Source: Epiperipatus broadwayi
Lineage: Eukaryota; Onychophora; Udeonychophora; Euonychophora; Peripatidae
Direction of reading: 5' to 3'
DNA: 64,000 nt
Assembly (NCBI GenBank): GCA_028023455.1
Contig: JAQFVV010000013.1
Span: forward strand, 11,508,579-11,572,578
Position numbers and translations under genes: made by a program. Below the pieces are notes generated by a model, which made no database searches, had not been told where the DNA came from, and worked only from the letters and a program-made list of their open reading frames with translations. Positions 1-12,850 of this stretch are shown piece by piece; position 1 is the first letter of the stretch; each line of letters starts with the position of its first letter.

Positions 1-206
1 TATACCATGGGATAAAGAACCATCTTGCCTTCTTTCAATCAAAACATCTAAAAAAGGTAATTGATTATTGTTTTCTATTTCCATGGTAAATTTAATATTG
101 TTGTGAAAAGAGTTTAAAAAATTAAAAAAGTCATCAAGAGAATGCTTGCCATGAGGCCAAATAACAAAGGTATCATGTATATTGCACAAGAAAGTAGTTG
201 GTACAT
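1..206 (-). pseudogene. Penelope-like element RT fragment, cut by window edge
   Basis: Read on the minus strand, about 60 codons are open and run off the left edge. They contain DTFVIWPHGKHSLDD, then IKFTMEIENNQLPFLDVL. This is the conserved stretch of Penelope-like reverse transcriptases around the catalytic YVDDTFVI motif, followed by the P-FLDVL block. The residue before DTFVI is His where Asp is expected (IHDTF for VDDTF), so the catalytic pair is damaged or the frame is already broken there. Similarity ends near 206 without a start codon. The sequence differs clearly from the PLE at 50 kb, so it is a separate lineage. The rest of the element must lie left of the window. Confidence 0.8.
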
Positions 207-2339
207 AATAATTTTATCAAAAAATTATTAAAATAATAAATCAACAAATCAATAAATAAGTTATAAAAAATCTAAAGACTTTCTTTATTAAACAAAATAC
301 AATTTGCTCTCAAAACTTAAGATTAAAAATCAAATAGTTTCCTATTATTAGTTCTTGAAATAAAACTTACAATTAATTAATTAAAAGGGGGGGGGGATTT
401 CCTGTAGAAAAAAGAAAAGTTTCATAAAAGAAGTTAAAGAGTTTTTATTATAAGTTAAAAGCTTAAAATATAAATCTCTTTTCATTCAAGTTAAAGGAAG
501 AAAAAAGGTAATCTTAAAATATATATGTGCAAGAGTAAACAAAGAAACGATAAATGCATGGTGTATATGTGTGCATGTTAAAATTATATTAAAAAATAAA
601 TGAGAGTTAAAAAATTAAAAAACTCAGTGGTGGCTACTAATTAATGATTTAAAAACAACACATTTGCATGGCCACTAATTAAACACGTTGTTAAAGGATT
701 ATCAAAGGAATTTCAACAACAGGATTAAAAAGCTTATGTCCAAAGGATTAGCTACTAATGAAGAGAACTTCAACAACACGCTTCATGTATAAAAGGACAA
801 TTTTTTATCGTACAGTCAGTCGAATTAATAGCATCAGAGTTGCATTACAGTTCAGTTTAGTCAAGTCAGTCACATTAAAGTTGCATCTATGAAAATTATA
901 TCAATCAGATTATTATACATTGAGAATCAAAAATGCAGTGTTAAAAGCCCGGAAAAACATATGACTTTCTCCAGCCTTAAGTCCGATAAAAACAGCCAAA
1001 CCTATCCGATAAAAGTGATGTCTTTGTAACAATTTGAAACGCTCAATATCTGATTGTCTTAAAGAAGAATGCCTCGAAATAATAAGCATCAAATCTCCAC
1101 AAGAAAACTTCAAATCTAATCGGTTAGAAATACTTCATGAGAAGCAGCAAACAGCAAGTTGGATCCCGTTCAAAATCCTAGGTAAAATATTTTCTTATAC
1201 TCATTTATAAAGTAGCCATTGCATTCATGTGAATCCTCCAAGAGTCGAATTATATATTCTATAGAACATAAAAAATGAACTATTGACATGTGTGTTCTAA
1301 ATATATGTGTTTATATTATTTAATGCTTTATTATATATGTCAATGTGTGAATTAATATGTGCGTGATCATTAGATAAACCACCAGAGTTATGTCATTAAA
1401 ATTTACAAGAGTATTTAGAATTAGTATATTAAATGTTAATTAAATAAATTGTCTTTAAACTTAAGCTTTATTTGTCGGTCAATTCTTTTCACCACTATTA
1501 TGAAACAATAATTTGTTACTGATTAAAAATAGACTGAGCTAGGCATGGGTAGTTAGGCGTTGAATTAGTGGCCATTGTTCAAAGTGTGTTGTTTATTCTT
1601 CTGGATAAATAACTGGTGCCCATGTTTACAAAAAACAAAAAAGTGCTTTGAACTTGGTGTTGAATTCAACAGTTGAGAAGAAGTTATGTCCTGGAAATGT
1701 AATGCTAGTTATATATTTTATAGCTATCGTTTGGACATACATATTCTCTGAGTATTTTCTTCTCTGCTTAAGAGACCGGTGTTTCGAATATCTCATATTC
1801 GAACCCAGTACAATAGATATATATATATGTATGGAAATATAGATGACTAAATATTATAGAATAAATTCATAAATACTAAAAGATAAATCTGTGAGATTTC
1901 TTTAAATAACTTCATTTTAAATGCATATACACTTGCTCTTATTCATATTATAACAGGTCTGTTATACAGCAGCTAATAATATGTGTGTGCACAAATATAT
2001 ATATATAAAAGTTGAAAGGAAAAGTAAAAATAAACAAAGCATAAATTTTTGTAGCTATTTTTCTATATTTCCTGGAATAATATTCCAAGTAAAAAGTTAA
2101 ATAACTCTGAATTTAAAATAAAATTCTATTATGAAATAAAGATTTTAAAAGGTCTAATAAAAATTAATATTTTTATTATGATTTTGAAATTAAAAAAATA
2201 GATATGTTTCATGTTTAAAAGAGAAGTGATAATTGTAAATATTTATTATTCATTCTTGTTGGAAAATCTTTTACTTGAAATCTGTATAAAATAGCTTTAA
2301 TGCTTGTATGCATTTCACTATCTAAGTAAAAATATGCAG
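207..2339. other. A/T-rich stretch, no gene recognised
   Basis: No coding region is supported here. A run of ten G lies at 387-396. A TATA-like box (TATAAAAGG) lies at 788-796 and is followed by repeated AGTCAGT/TTCAGT words at about 811-870, which resembles an LTR or gene promoter. A possible primer-binding-like GGTGCCCATG lies near 1616. No matching second LTR was seen, so this remains unassigned. Confidence 0.4.
788..796 (+). promoter_or_regulatory. TATA-box-like motif
   Basis: TATAAAAGG in a locally less A/T-rich context. It is followed about 25 bases downstream by short reiterated CAGTCAGT and GTTCAGTTTAG words. This could be the promoter of a solo LTR or of an unrecognised transcript. 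In sequence this A/T-rich the motif alone is weak evidence. Confidence 0.25.
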
Positions 2340-3180
2340 ATCACACCTCTGGTGAAATTGAAAAGTTGCTTTCAAAACTAGCTTTTAATTAAAAGGAATT
2401 TGAAAGGATTAGGGATTTTTTTGAAACAAACTTTTTAATTAAATGTGTTGTTATCATCCCAATCCAAGTCTATAAAAAGGTTGAATCAAAAGATTATTTC
2501 AGTTTGATTTATAGCTTTTGTAAGAGTTGGCCAGAAGAGTCTGGCCTTAGTATTTTGAGAAGCTATGGCCAAAGTTTGGATATTAATTTTTTTGAAGACA
2601 GTTCTTGTCTTAATATTTTTATGAAGCAGTTGGCTAATGGCCAGCTGCAAAGTTTGACTAAAATATTTTGTGAAGAGTTAGCTGCAGTTTGTTGGTAGCT
2701 GTAGTAGAGTGGCCACAGTAAAGCTAGCTGCAGATATGGCTGGCAGAATTATAGAGGACTGCCATGAAGATATAAGAATACAAGGAAGCAGCTGCCCTAA
2801 TTTACTGCTGAAGTTTTGAATCATGAAGCTGATCCACTTCTATATTCACTAGTCTGCTTAAATATGGAAAAGACAGTTGCTGACCTGAAGTCTGAGACAA
2901 ATGGAACCTAAATCAAAACCAACTTACCTGGACTGTATTTTACTGCTTAATCAAAAACAAAGCTTACCAAGAGAAAGCTTGAAGAAATTGGTATACATGC
3001 CAATAATCATACCTGAATTATACATTCTTGATACTGACAATTGCCTGGATTACAACTTCCTGATTATGACTGTCCTGGATTGATCTCCATCAAGAGAAAC
3101 CATCAGTTGATGAAGTAGTTTATGTATGCTGCTGTATCTATATACAGAGAAGCACTGACAAACATATATACAAGAGTGAA
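2340..3180 (+). other. GC-richer block with TATA box, possible LTR remnant
   Basis: This block is visibly richer in G and C than its surroundings and contains repeated GGCCA, GCTGCAG and AGCAGCTG words. A TATA-like TATAAAAAGG lies at 2471-2480. About 30 bases upstream is TGTGTTGTTATC, a plausible LTR 5' end. Open frames of about 60 codons at 2504-2698 and 2901-3083 show no recognisable protein. It may be a solo LTR or a promoter plus first exon of an unrecognised unit. No second copy was noticed in the window. Confidence 0.3.
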
Positions 3181-5164
3181 TTGATTTTAAATAATTCATT
3201 TATATATATATAATAGCAATATTTTTTTAAGTTGTTTAAAAATCTATATATTTTAAAAGATAACAAGTAAAGTTTGCTTACATTGAATTAAAAGCAAAAA
3301 ATCGAGAATTAATTGACCATCTTATTTTTTTTTAAAAAAGGAAATCTAAAAACAGATTTTTATAATAATCAGTTAAAGACAGATTTTATTTTTCTTTTGA
3401 AAAAAAATGAGACAATTTAATATGCATTGATAATTAATTAATCAACTGTCAAAAATTTGATAGTACTTATTTATTTAGCAAAAAGAATTAAATTGTGAAA
3501 ATAATATTTAATAATTTATTGTGATAAATAGGGAAATGTTATGTAGATTAATATACCACATGTCTGCAAATTATATATGTTTTTAAGTAAACCAAGTATG
3601 TAAAATGTATATCATTTAACTGAAACTTTAATCATTTATTGTATTTTTATATAACTTAAAGTTTTGATAATTATTTTGTAACAAGTCAAATATGTTCAGA
3701 AATTACATGCCCACATATGTATGTATGTGTAAGAAGGTCAATGCTTATTAAATAGAACACATACAAAAGAATTTAGTCATTTTTAAATTTTATTAAATTT
3801 TCAATTGAAATGTTTCATTGTATATTATAAAATGTGCATCTGTGTATGGATATATATGTACAAGTTTATAAAAACCTATTAAAAAGTAATGTAGTTAATG
3901 TAATAACTTGAAATTTGAATATTAATCTTGTAAATCACAATGTGATAACTTTTATTATTGTATATTATTCAAAATCAGAAACCTGATTCTATAGACCTTA
4001 ATATCATTTATTTATTTTTTATTGTTAATAAACTTGTGTTCAATTGTAAAAATTATTCCAGTAATTCTAAATATTTTTAGAATATCTGTTTTCATCATTT
4101 CTTGGTCACCATTACAATAATGAGCTTGTGTTCTTCTGAGCTATATTCATGCAATAACAGCTGATGTGTAAATGGGGATATATATATATATTAGTGCTTT
4201 TGGGCATCTAGAGATGATCAATCATCATCCTGGTTGGCACAAAAGAAAATTCTCTTTAAAGCCCATGTATTACATTTCATTTTAGTTTAGACATATTAGA
4301 AGTTAAGTTTATAGTTGGCCAGTACAAGTGGCCAGCACATTGATGATGATTAGCATGTTTTAATATCCCAGCACTATTGTTTTTCTGTTTATTTATTATA
4401 TATTCTGATGACTAGGAACTTAAAATGGTATATCCAAATTAATGTTTAAATAATTATCCCAAGCTAGCAAAGGTTCAATAATTAGCCTGGTCTATAGAAG
4501 ACCCATTTCCAAACCAGTCACCAGATTGATTGTTGATTTATTGTATTGATGTATTTTGATTGATCATTCATGATGATGAATGATTATTTCTCTTCAGTAT
4601 TATACTTATAACTACTTATACTTTTTGATAATGCTGGTTGATTTATAATTATACTTAAGTTGCTCTAAAGAGTTAACTGATCTGTGTTGATTTCTCAGAT
4701 CTCATGCTCTCTTGAATATATTATATATTTTGGAATATTAACATTATTTAATATTTTCTCACTTTAATATCTTTACCAATAATAATTATATACTTTTTTG
4801 ATGTTAAACATTGCTTTAAAATTTTTTAAATATCACTTTAATAATTAATTTGGTATTTCATTTTAAATTGACTGGGAATGACAATGATTTTTCCATCACC
4901 TCAGGTTCACTTCTTTTTTAGACCATCACCCCATTACAATATATATGATAGTTTAGTTAAAAGTTTTGATTTAAGAAGTAATAATTCATTATAAGGTGAT
5001 TTAGTTTATTTATATTTATACTTTTGTCTTTAACTATACATTGGGTTTAGAGAAATTTTAGTATATGATAATTCATGTGAATCATTACATACAGTTTGAT
5101 GAAATGGTAGGGTAAAAGCCTAGAATTTAAGATCTAAAGATTGCTGCTTAGCAGTACTATTCCT
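3181..5164. other. A/T-rich stretch, nothing recognised
   Basis: Only (TA)n tracts (for example near 4172) and short A/T-rich words were seen. No coding homology or paired repeats were recognised. Confidence 0.4.
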
Positions 5165-5447
5165 GGTTCTGAAATTCCTTATGAATTTCAGAGCAATAGC
5201 CTTGATATTATTTTTATTTAACTACTGTGATAGATGATCATATGACTATAACATTATCAAAAAATTATAAAAATCAGGACATATATATATGTTATGATTT
5301 TCTATTTTGTTCCAAAAATCACAATCCGAATTCCTTATGCACTCCCAAAGATTAAACTATAAGATTCTTTTTATTTATCCACTATGATATGTAGTTGCAT
5401 GAGATAATCATGTGAATATATGAAAATTATATAAGGACATATATATT
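5165..5447 (+). repeat. Diverged tandem duplication, period about 157 bp
   Basis: ATTCCTTATG at about 5174 and 5330, TTTTTATTTA near 5210 and 5369, and AGGACATATATAT at about 5276 and 5433 recur in the same order with an offset of about 157. The two units (5165-5290 and 5321-5447) are clearly diverged. No function is suggested. Confidence 0.55.
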
Positions 5448-6395
5448 GTACTCTTTTATATTGGTACACTCCATCATAAATTAAATTGGAAAAAAATTTT
5501 AGGGGAACAATTTTAAATTTTATAAAATCAATATATTTGATTGTTTTGGGGTTTGAACCTAAGGTCAGTTAAATTGAATTAGTATAAATTTTCTAATTCT
5601 TGGTTAAAGTAATTTTAAAAGCATATAAGTGATAAAAATAAGAAAATATAACTTAATAGTATTTGTTACAAGCTTTTTTTTTTTAATAATATTTAAAATT
5701 GTAGTAAAGTTTAAATATAATCTTATAATATGTGCTATAGATATAGGTAATTGTGTCTGTGCCCATATAGTATCATAAAGTAATGGCTATTTCTGGCAAA
5801 ATCTTAATTTATTTTTTAAAAAAATGACTAAGATAATATTTATTTTATTATTTTTGTAATAAAAAAGTTTATAGAATCGATTTAGGATTTAGTCTGTATA
5901 AAATAAAATTAAAATTATTTAAACTGGTTTAAAGTTAACTATATTTTTTTTATTAAGTTTATTAAAGATATTATTTTTTTTTGTTAATAAATATTTTTAA
6001 GAATAATATTCACTTAAAAAAAATTATTCAAGTTGTTTGTAATTAATTAAATATTCATTATCAAGAGATTAGAAGAATTAACCAATGAGATATGATTTGA
6101 AATGTATTAAAAATAAGCAGACAATGTTTTTTGAGAATTGATTGAAAAAATTACAGATAGGAAGAAAGTAATTAGGTTCTGTAAATTTTTTTTATTATAA
6201 ATATTATTATTTTTAGTTTAAAAAGTAAACTAATTATTATCTATTTAATAATCTAAAACTATTTTATAAAGTTATTTTTTGAAAACTATGGAGTAAAGAA
6301 ATTTTAAATCTCTAATAGTGATAAATCAATATTCAGGAACTTGAAAAGTATCCTTGGAATCATTATATCGCTAAATAAAAAAAAACATACAAACA

Positions 6396-7440
6396 ATGGA
6401 AGAAAAAAGTTGTGCATTCATGCAAACATGTTATAAGATAACAAAGGAGTTTGATGAAAAAATAGTGAGTATTATATTAATATATAATAGATTAATTACT
6501 AAGCAAGCTGAAGTAATTCTATGTCATACCTGTAATGAAAATTATAAAGGACTGGATTGGAATGTATGGATGAGCCAAAAAAAAAATATTCCTGACAAAG
6601 TGGAATATAAAGACTTTAAGATGATGAAAATTAAATCAGTAAATAATGCTAATAAAAATATTTACCTAAGAAAAGTTAGACTTAATATTAAAAGAGAGTA
6701 AGTATATCTGGTTAATAATTTAAATCATATAAAATATATTAGAAGATGATTTAATATTTCTGTAAAATGGTTATGTATGATGAAATTTAGAGATGAATTT
6801 TATATTATAGATGAATGATATAAAATTAGAAGGATATGTTGATATTGTATAAGCTCAAAGAGAAAATAATTAGAGGGATATTTTATCTATATTTTCGATA
6901 AGACTGTAACTGTTTACTATGAAGATAAGTGAATAATTTATTCATAAAATGAAATTGAAAAGTACTATAAGAGTGAGAAAATTAAATAAGCAATGATGAT
7001 AAATAATAAAGAATAGATATTAATTTTGATAGAAATGGTTACATAAACTTATGAAATAAATATTCTATTGTTTAAAATGTATATCACATATATTGAGGAT
7101 AATATCGATCTGCACTAAAATAAAATGTTGAAGAAAATATTCAAATCAAAGGATAATACTTACTAGGAATACCCATTGGATAATGTGAATAATGAAATAT
7201 AATGTTGGATTTGTGACAATTTAATATCATAATAAAAAGAAAGAAATCTATAATTAAATATACATTTAATCAAATTGGAAATAAGTTTTGTTGTCAAGTA
7301 AAAAGAAAATGTCAAATTGTGAATAAATGTTTACATTGGAATTTTGCATTTCATTATATTATTAGGAAAATGATAGAGCAGAGAAGGGAAATGCCAACTG
7401 GTAGTTATCGTAAAACGTCTAAAACAATTTGGTTACCATA
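6396..7440 (+). pseudogene. Decayed reading frame of unknown family
   Basis: A 101-codon frame (6396-6701) is rich in Lys, Asn and Ile and contains a CHTC pair (residues about 43-46), then YKDFKMMKIK. Downstream, broken frames continue to about 7440. They include CWICDNL near 7211, followed about 20-30 codons later by further Cys and Lys. The spacing faintly recalls the CxIC...HCH...C segment before the polymerase domain in protein-primed family B polymerases of Polinton-like elements. The catalytic polymerase motifs were not found. I do not recognise the gene. It could equally be chance coding in A/T-rich DNA. Confidence 0.2.
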
Positions 7441-8940
7441 GAAATTAAAACTCCTCCAGGATGAAACTTGATAAAATCGTATAGTTTTTTTTAAATATAT
7501 ATATATATATTTTAAAACTTTTATCATCGTGTTTGAATAGTTTTAAGTTTTATAATTTAAATAATTATTATGAAGATATGGGGATAATTAAATGAATAAA
7601 AATTAATAACATTTGTTTGCATGTGTAAATAATTGATTGATTTTTTATTTTGTTAATTGTTATTAAGTGATTATAATAATGAAGGATAAGTACTAATCTA
7701 GGTAAGTATAAACATAAAGGTAATAACATATATTAATTTAAAGAGGATAAAATATGTGTGGAAAAATATAATGTTAAAATATATATTATATATTTAAATT
7801 TTGATTTCATATTTAATTCAATATAATTATAGTGTATTTATATCCGATCCTGAATTGTAATTCTGTATAGTTTATTATTGGTAGGAGATATAGCAAACAG
7901 GTATAGGTAGAAGACAAAAACAAGAAAAATGGCATAGTTAAAATTGAAAACAGGGTGTTAGTATCTAAGTTTGAACTAGATATACTAAATATAGAAATTT
8001 CTTACTTTATAAGGTACCAAAATATATTATATTAATGTTCATGATGATATAATGAAATTTAAAATTAAGTTACTTAAAGATATAAGTTTTCATAATTTTA
8101 AAGTATACAATATAATGTTGTTCTTTTTTTATTTTCATTTATTCACAGAGTTGAATAGTAAGGCTGACTGGGATGTTAAAAATAAATATTTCAATAATTG
8201 TTAATTAAAATTTTATTAGCATAGAGTGAAAGAGATCAAAAATAAAGAATGTTAAAGATATAATAGAAAAAGAATATTAAAATTTCAGAATATTAAAATA
8301 AGATTAGTTTTGTTTTAAAGTTAAGAGTTTTACGATTTAAAAAATTATATTTGTTAACAAAAGCTCTAAATAATAATGATTGTAAGTAATAAACATAAAA
8401 GGTTATTAATTATCAATACTATGTTATAGCACAATCAATATATACAATTTTATTGGATAAAAAATAAAGTTAAGCTATAACAATAAAATGTTATATTATT
8501 AAAAGAAGATAGTTAATTTTTAGTTCTTGACAAATTATTATTAAGTGAATATAAAAAGGTTTGAATGTTTAAATAATTTTGTTGTATTATATTATTATAT
8601 AATTTTCTTTATATTGTTATTTATTTAAGCATTTATAAGTTCAAATATAATTATTAAATTTTTTGTAAATAATATGTTAATAAATTTAATGTTTATAAAT
8701 TAAATTAAGTATTTAGAGTTGTGTTTCTTTGGTTTGAATCATCATCACTACACCATCTTCACAGAGTACTAAGTGTACTATATAAACTTATTAAAGTATA
8801 AAATTTAAATTTTGAATAAATTTAATAAGATAGTGTATAGTAATTATTTAAAAAGAACGTATTTTAAAAGATATATTAATGTATTACAAACTCCTATGAT
8901 CACAAAAGTCATCAATAAAGTACATATTATAAATGTAGAA
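7441..8940. other. A/T-rich stretch, nothing recognised
   Basis: Very A/T-rich sequence with a (TA)n tract near 7495. No coding similarity, tRNA-like segment or paired repeat was recognised. Confidence 0.4.
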
Positions 8941-8950
8941 AAGTATGTTT

Positions 8951-8971
8951 CATCATCATCATCATCATCAA
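8951..8971 (-). repeat. (CAT)7 microsatellite, 3' tail of the RTE LINE
   Basis: Seven CAT units on the plus strand, (ATG)n on the element strand. They directly abut the conserved 3' region that reads CAGTCCTCTGCAGGATGAAGG on the plus strand from about 8979. RTE elements characteristically end in short tandem repeats rather than poly(A), so this marks the 3' terminus of the LINE. Confidence 0.75.
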
Positions 8972-9031
8972 CGATTATCAGTCCTCTGCAGGATGAAGGT
9001 CTCTCCAAGCTCAGTCCATCGTTTCCTATCT

Positions 9032-9614
9032 TTAGCTTCTTTTCCACATCACCCCTGCATACTTTCTTATTTCATCCATCCATCTCACATGTGATCCGTT
9101 TCTGGGTCTTTTACAATCTCTTGGAATCCAGTTTAAAATTTCAATTGTCCATCTATTATCATCTCTTCTAGCAATATGTCCAGCCCAACTCCACTTCAGT
9201 CTTTTAATTTTTTTAATAAGGTCAGTAACACCTGTTTGTTCTCTTACCCATATATTGCATTTTTGATCTCTTCTTGTTTCTCCCAACATGCATCTATCTC
9301 TCCATACTTCTTTGAGTGATCTGAAGTCTCTATATTGCTCTTCTATTAAGTGTCCAAGTCTAAGATTCATAAGTAAGAACTGGCAAAACACATTTATTAA
9401 AAACATTCCTTTTCAAACAGATAGGCATATTTCCTTTTAGTATCAAGTTATTTCTCCCAAAAACACTCCTACCAAGTTTAATTCTGTGATTAATTTCATC
9501 CATTATGTTTCCATCTGTATTAATAATCTGACCAAGGTATTTGTAACTGTTAACTTCTTCTAACTCATTATAATCAATCTTTATTTTCATATTTTGAGAA
9601 ACACTATTAAACAT
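9032..9614 (-). pseudogene. RTE LINE ORF, C-terminal region
   Basis: Two overlapping minus-strand frames (9614-9360 and 9406-9032) carry the region after the RT palm. YKYLGQIINTDGNIMDEI is the usual YLG-G motif, followed by KRNVFNKCVLPVLTYES. After a frameshift near 9380 come WAGHIARRDDNRWT and RWMDEIRKYAG. These match the conserved C-terminal part of RTE-type polyproteins, which probably contributes to RNA binding. The break between the two frames shows inactivation. Confidence 0.8.
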
Positions 9615-9651
9615 TACTTTAGTCTTTTTAACATTTATTTTTAGTCCTACT

Positions 9652-10416
9652 TTAACCTGATAACTCCAGCAACATTTCCCGTAGCTCTAAAGCATTATTT
9701 GCAAAAACAACTACATCATCTGCAAAATCTAAATGACTTAAATAATCTCCATTTACTTTCACTCCTTTAGCTTCCCATTTTAATCCACAAAATACTTCTT
9801 GCAGCACTGCTGTAAAAGGTTTTGGAGATATGGAGTCACCCTGTCTTACACCTTTTCCAAAGTTGATTTTCCTACTATCATTATTTAATCTAATTGTTGC
9901 TGTGGCATTTTTATAAATATTCTTTAAAATATGACAATATCCCGGATCCAGACCTTGATGATCTAATGCTTTAATCACTGAAGAAATGTTTATAGATTCA
10001 AATGCCTTTTCATAATCTACAAATCCTAAGCATAATGGCAACTCATATTCATTTGTCCTTTCTATAACTTCTCTCAATACCTGGATATGATCTACTGTAC
10101 TAAAACCACTTTTAAATCCAGCTTGTTCTCTTGGTTGGTGGAAATCCAGTGTTTTCTGTAGAGGAGTTGTAATTATCTTACTAAAAATTTTGTATAAAAC
10201 TGATAAAAGATTAATAGGTTTGTAATTTCTAATATCTTCTTTATCACCTTTTTTGAATATTAATATTAATACTGCATTCTTCCAATCATCTGGTACATCT
10301 TTATCACTTAGACATTTGGTATATAACTTTGCAAAAAAAAATTTTATTTCTTCACCTGCTTCTTTTAATATATCAATTATAATTCCATTATTACCTGGAA
10401 CCTTCCCTTTCTTCAT
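9652..10416 (-). pseudogene. RTE LINE reverse transcriptase domain
   Basis: An uninterrupted 254-codon frame covers the RT fingers and palm. The order is GKVPGNNGI (motif 0), NYKPINLL, GFKSGFSTVDHI, FVDYEKAFESI (motif A with catalytic Asp), GVRQGDSISPKPF (motif B) and LDFADDVVVFANN (motif C, FADD intact). All catalytic aspartates are present, although the flanking polyprotein is broken on both sides. The domain would copy element RNA at a nicked target. Upstream (10417-11085) similarity continues in several broken frames. Confidence 0.85.
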
Positions 10417-11085
10417 AATTTAATTGCATGTCTCACTTCCTCATTCAAAATTCTTGGCAATTCGGAAGATATAATAGGTGTAGGAGGCACTTGTTCTTTA
10501 TTACTATATAATTCTTGATAGAAGTCTCCTACACATTTCATGATGTCATCTCTCTTTTTAGTAATAATGCCATCTTTTTTTCCTATTGCGATATAAATTT
10601 CCTACCAATACCAAAATGTTGTTTTACATTCTTTAGCTTTTATTCTTTTCTACAGTTTTCCTTGCTAGTTCACAATTATACTTTCTTATATCATTTTTAA
10701 CTCTTTTCCACACCATTTTACAAAATTCGAGATATTCAATCTTTTTTAATGCATCATTGTTGTATAATTTCATATTCCTTCCTTTCTTCATAAATCCTCT
10801 AGTCTCTGTTAGAAATTTTATTGGTCAATTGCTGCTTTTTTCTACCAGCTATCTTTGTTGCAGTTTTTAAAAGTGTATCAGTTATTTTCCTATTAATGTC
10901 ATTCAAATCTGAATCATGTTCAAAATCTACTAATACTTGAAACCGATTTCTAAGTTCTAATTTAAATTCATTAGAATGTTTCTGAAGATTAGGAATATCA
11001 ACTGTAAATATTGTTTTCTTACTAATTTTTGTCTCTCTTATTTTGCATTAACATGTATCTTACATCTTACTAATTGATGATCAAT

Positions 11086-11805
11086 TCATGTGTTAAATTT
11101 ATTAAAAACATTACAATCTTGAAATATGTATTTTCTGTTAGTCAAAATATAATCCAATTCTGCTGTATTTTCATTTGGATGCTTCCATGTCCATTTCCTT
11201 TTAATATTTTTCTCAAAAAAAAAATTCATAATATAAAGTTTTTCTTTTTCTGCAAACTCCACAAGTCTATGTCCTCTCTCATTTCTACTACCATAACCAA
11301 AATTACCTACAGCATTTTCATCTTTCATTTGTTTACCAATTCTAGCATTAAAGTCTCCCATAACAATTTTAAAATGTTGTTTACTCTGATCAAAAGCCTT
11401 TTGTACATCCATATAAAAATATTCTATAACTTCATCACTATGAGAACTTGTTGGGGCTAAAACCTGAATTCTCTGCATATGGTATCTGCTATTAAGTTGA
11501 AAACTAATCTTGCCACTCTGTCTGATACACCATCAATCTCCACAATGTTATTCTTTCATTTTTTTATTTATAATGAATCCTACTCCACTTGTATTTCCAA
11601 TATTTGTGCCTTTATAGTAGAGTATATGTCCACTTTTTAAATCAATTGTTTCTTCACCCTTTCTTCTAACTTCACAAAGTCCAATAATGTCCCATTTAAT
11701 ATAAGACAGTTCTTCAAACTCTTGCAATCTTCCTTCACTTGAAAGTGATCTGCAGTTGTAAGTACCTAAATAAAAAATCATCATCAAATGGAAGCCTGTC
11801 CGCAA
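11086..11805 (-). pseudogene. RTE LINE apurinic-like endonuclease domain, frameshifted
   Basis: There are two minus-strand pieces. 11805-11548 contains LGTYNCRSLSSEGRL, then WDIIGLCEVRRKGEE (the catalytic Glu block). 11478-11086 contains MGDFNARIG (catalytic Asp and Asn), RNERGHRLVEFAEKEK, WTWKHPNENTAELDYILTN and then DHQLVR past the frame end. These are the ordered motifs of the exonuclease III-like endonuclease that nicks target DNA for RTE LINEs. The join near 11480-11547 is out of frame. The final Ser-Asp-His block is present but with its Ser altered or frameshifted. Confidence 0.82.
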
Positions 11806-12188
11806 TCAGGGGATTCATAGAACCCTCCACCTTCGGCCACCAACCACTGCCTTGGTTGGTGACTTTACAGCCTCCTGGGAATAAGGGCCATGATTTATTT
11901 TTGTCTGTCATGATTATATATATTGGAAAAAATATTCTTAAACTCGGAGGTAAAAAGCCAATAAACTCACGACGCTGGCTAATGCGTGTTGGTGAGCAGC
12001 CCATCCATGTTTGTATACTATATGAATAATCACATAGTAATAACAGCTGCAACGACAAGAACATATGGAGTGGACATTAGGAATTTGCCCTGCTCGGTTC
12101 CTTTAAGGCCTCCAAGAGGAATCAAAGAGTCAATTCCTTTCTGCAGCCAAAAAAAAATGAAAGTATGTTTATTTGCAGGAAGAGCAGA
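11806..12188 (-). other. RTE LINE 5' region
   Basis: GC-richer sequence directly upstream of the endonuclease on the element strand. It includes GGTTGGTGGCCGAAGGTGG and GAGCCGAGCAGGG-like words, quite unlike the flanking A/T-rich DNA. Composition drops abruptly near 12188, which is the likely 5' end. Frames visible on the plus strand here (11739-12195) are shadows. Confidence 0.55.
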
Positions 12189-12850
12189 TTATTAATTATT
12201 TTATTGTTAAAATTATATAATATTATTTTAATTGAAATAAAAATAGTTATTTATTATTAAAGTATTATAGATCATAAAAACATAAAATATTAAAAGTTTT
12301 ATTTATAATTATGATAATTAACAGTTTTCTTAATTATTACATTACCTATAAAATTAAGTAAAATCCTTCTTTATATTTTATAGGTTGAATAAATAGCTAA
12401 TTAAAAATCAGTGATAATCCTGAGATCTCCTTATTATAATAATAATATTATTATTAATTATAGGTCTATAAGAACAGTAATGATTGGAAACAAATATACA
12501 GTAAAGTGATGGTATAAACTTATTAATTAATTCACAGTAAAATTGATGATTATCGATGTTTTATTATATTTATGTAGGTATTATTATTAGTCACGGAATA
12601 TCTAGATGCTTAATAAGGAGGATATTTTGGTATTCTTATGCCATTGAGCAGATACTTTAGTATTTGTTTAATGTTAAAAGGTTCGTGATCTTGTCTAATA
12701 GAATATTTGGGTCTCATAATTGCTAATATAAATTAAAAATAATTTGGAAATAATTAGAGTATAAAATTGTACCTAAAGAAAATAAAATATAGCCTAATTT
12801 ATGAATTTGTAAAATTTCTAAAGATTATCATCTTGTTGGCAGAGTACGAT
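12189..12850. other. A/T-rich stretch, nothing recognised
   Basis: No coding or repeat features were recognised between the LINE and the hairpin preceding copy A. Confidence 0.4.

Larger units (their letters stand above)
8941..12188 (-). mobile_element. RTE-clade LINE, nearly full length, inactivated
   Basis: This is a minus-strand non-LTR retrotransposon of about 3.2 kb. In element order it has a 5' region (12188 to about 11800), an apurinic-like endonuclease (about 11775-11080), a reverse transcriptase (about 10420-9650), a C-terminal region (about 9650-9030) and a trinucleotide 3' end at 8951-8971. The single-polyprotein layout, the endonuclease signature GDFNARIG with RNERGHRLVEFA, and the simple-repeat tail are typical of RTE elements, which copy themselves by target-primed reverse transcription. 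The frame is broken in at least five places, so the copy is dead. Target duplications were not identified. Confidence 0.85.

Noticed and set aside
11735-12195. Open frames of 69-109 codons on both strands
   Set aside because: They lie in the 5' region of the RTE LINE and read against or across its known direction; no protein features.
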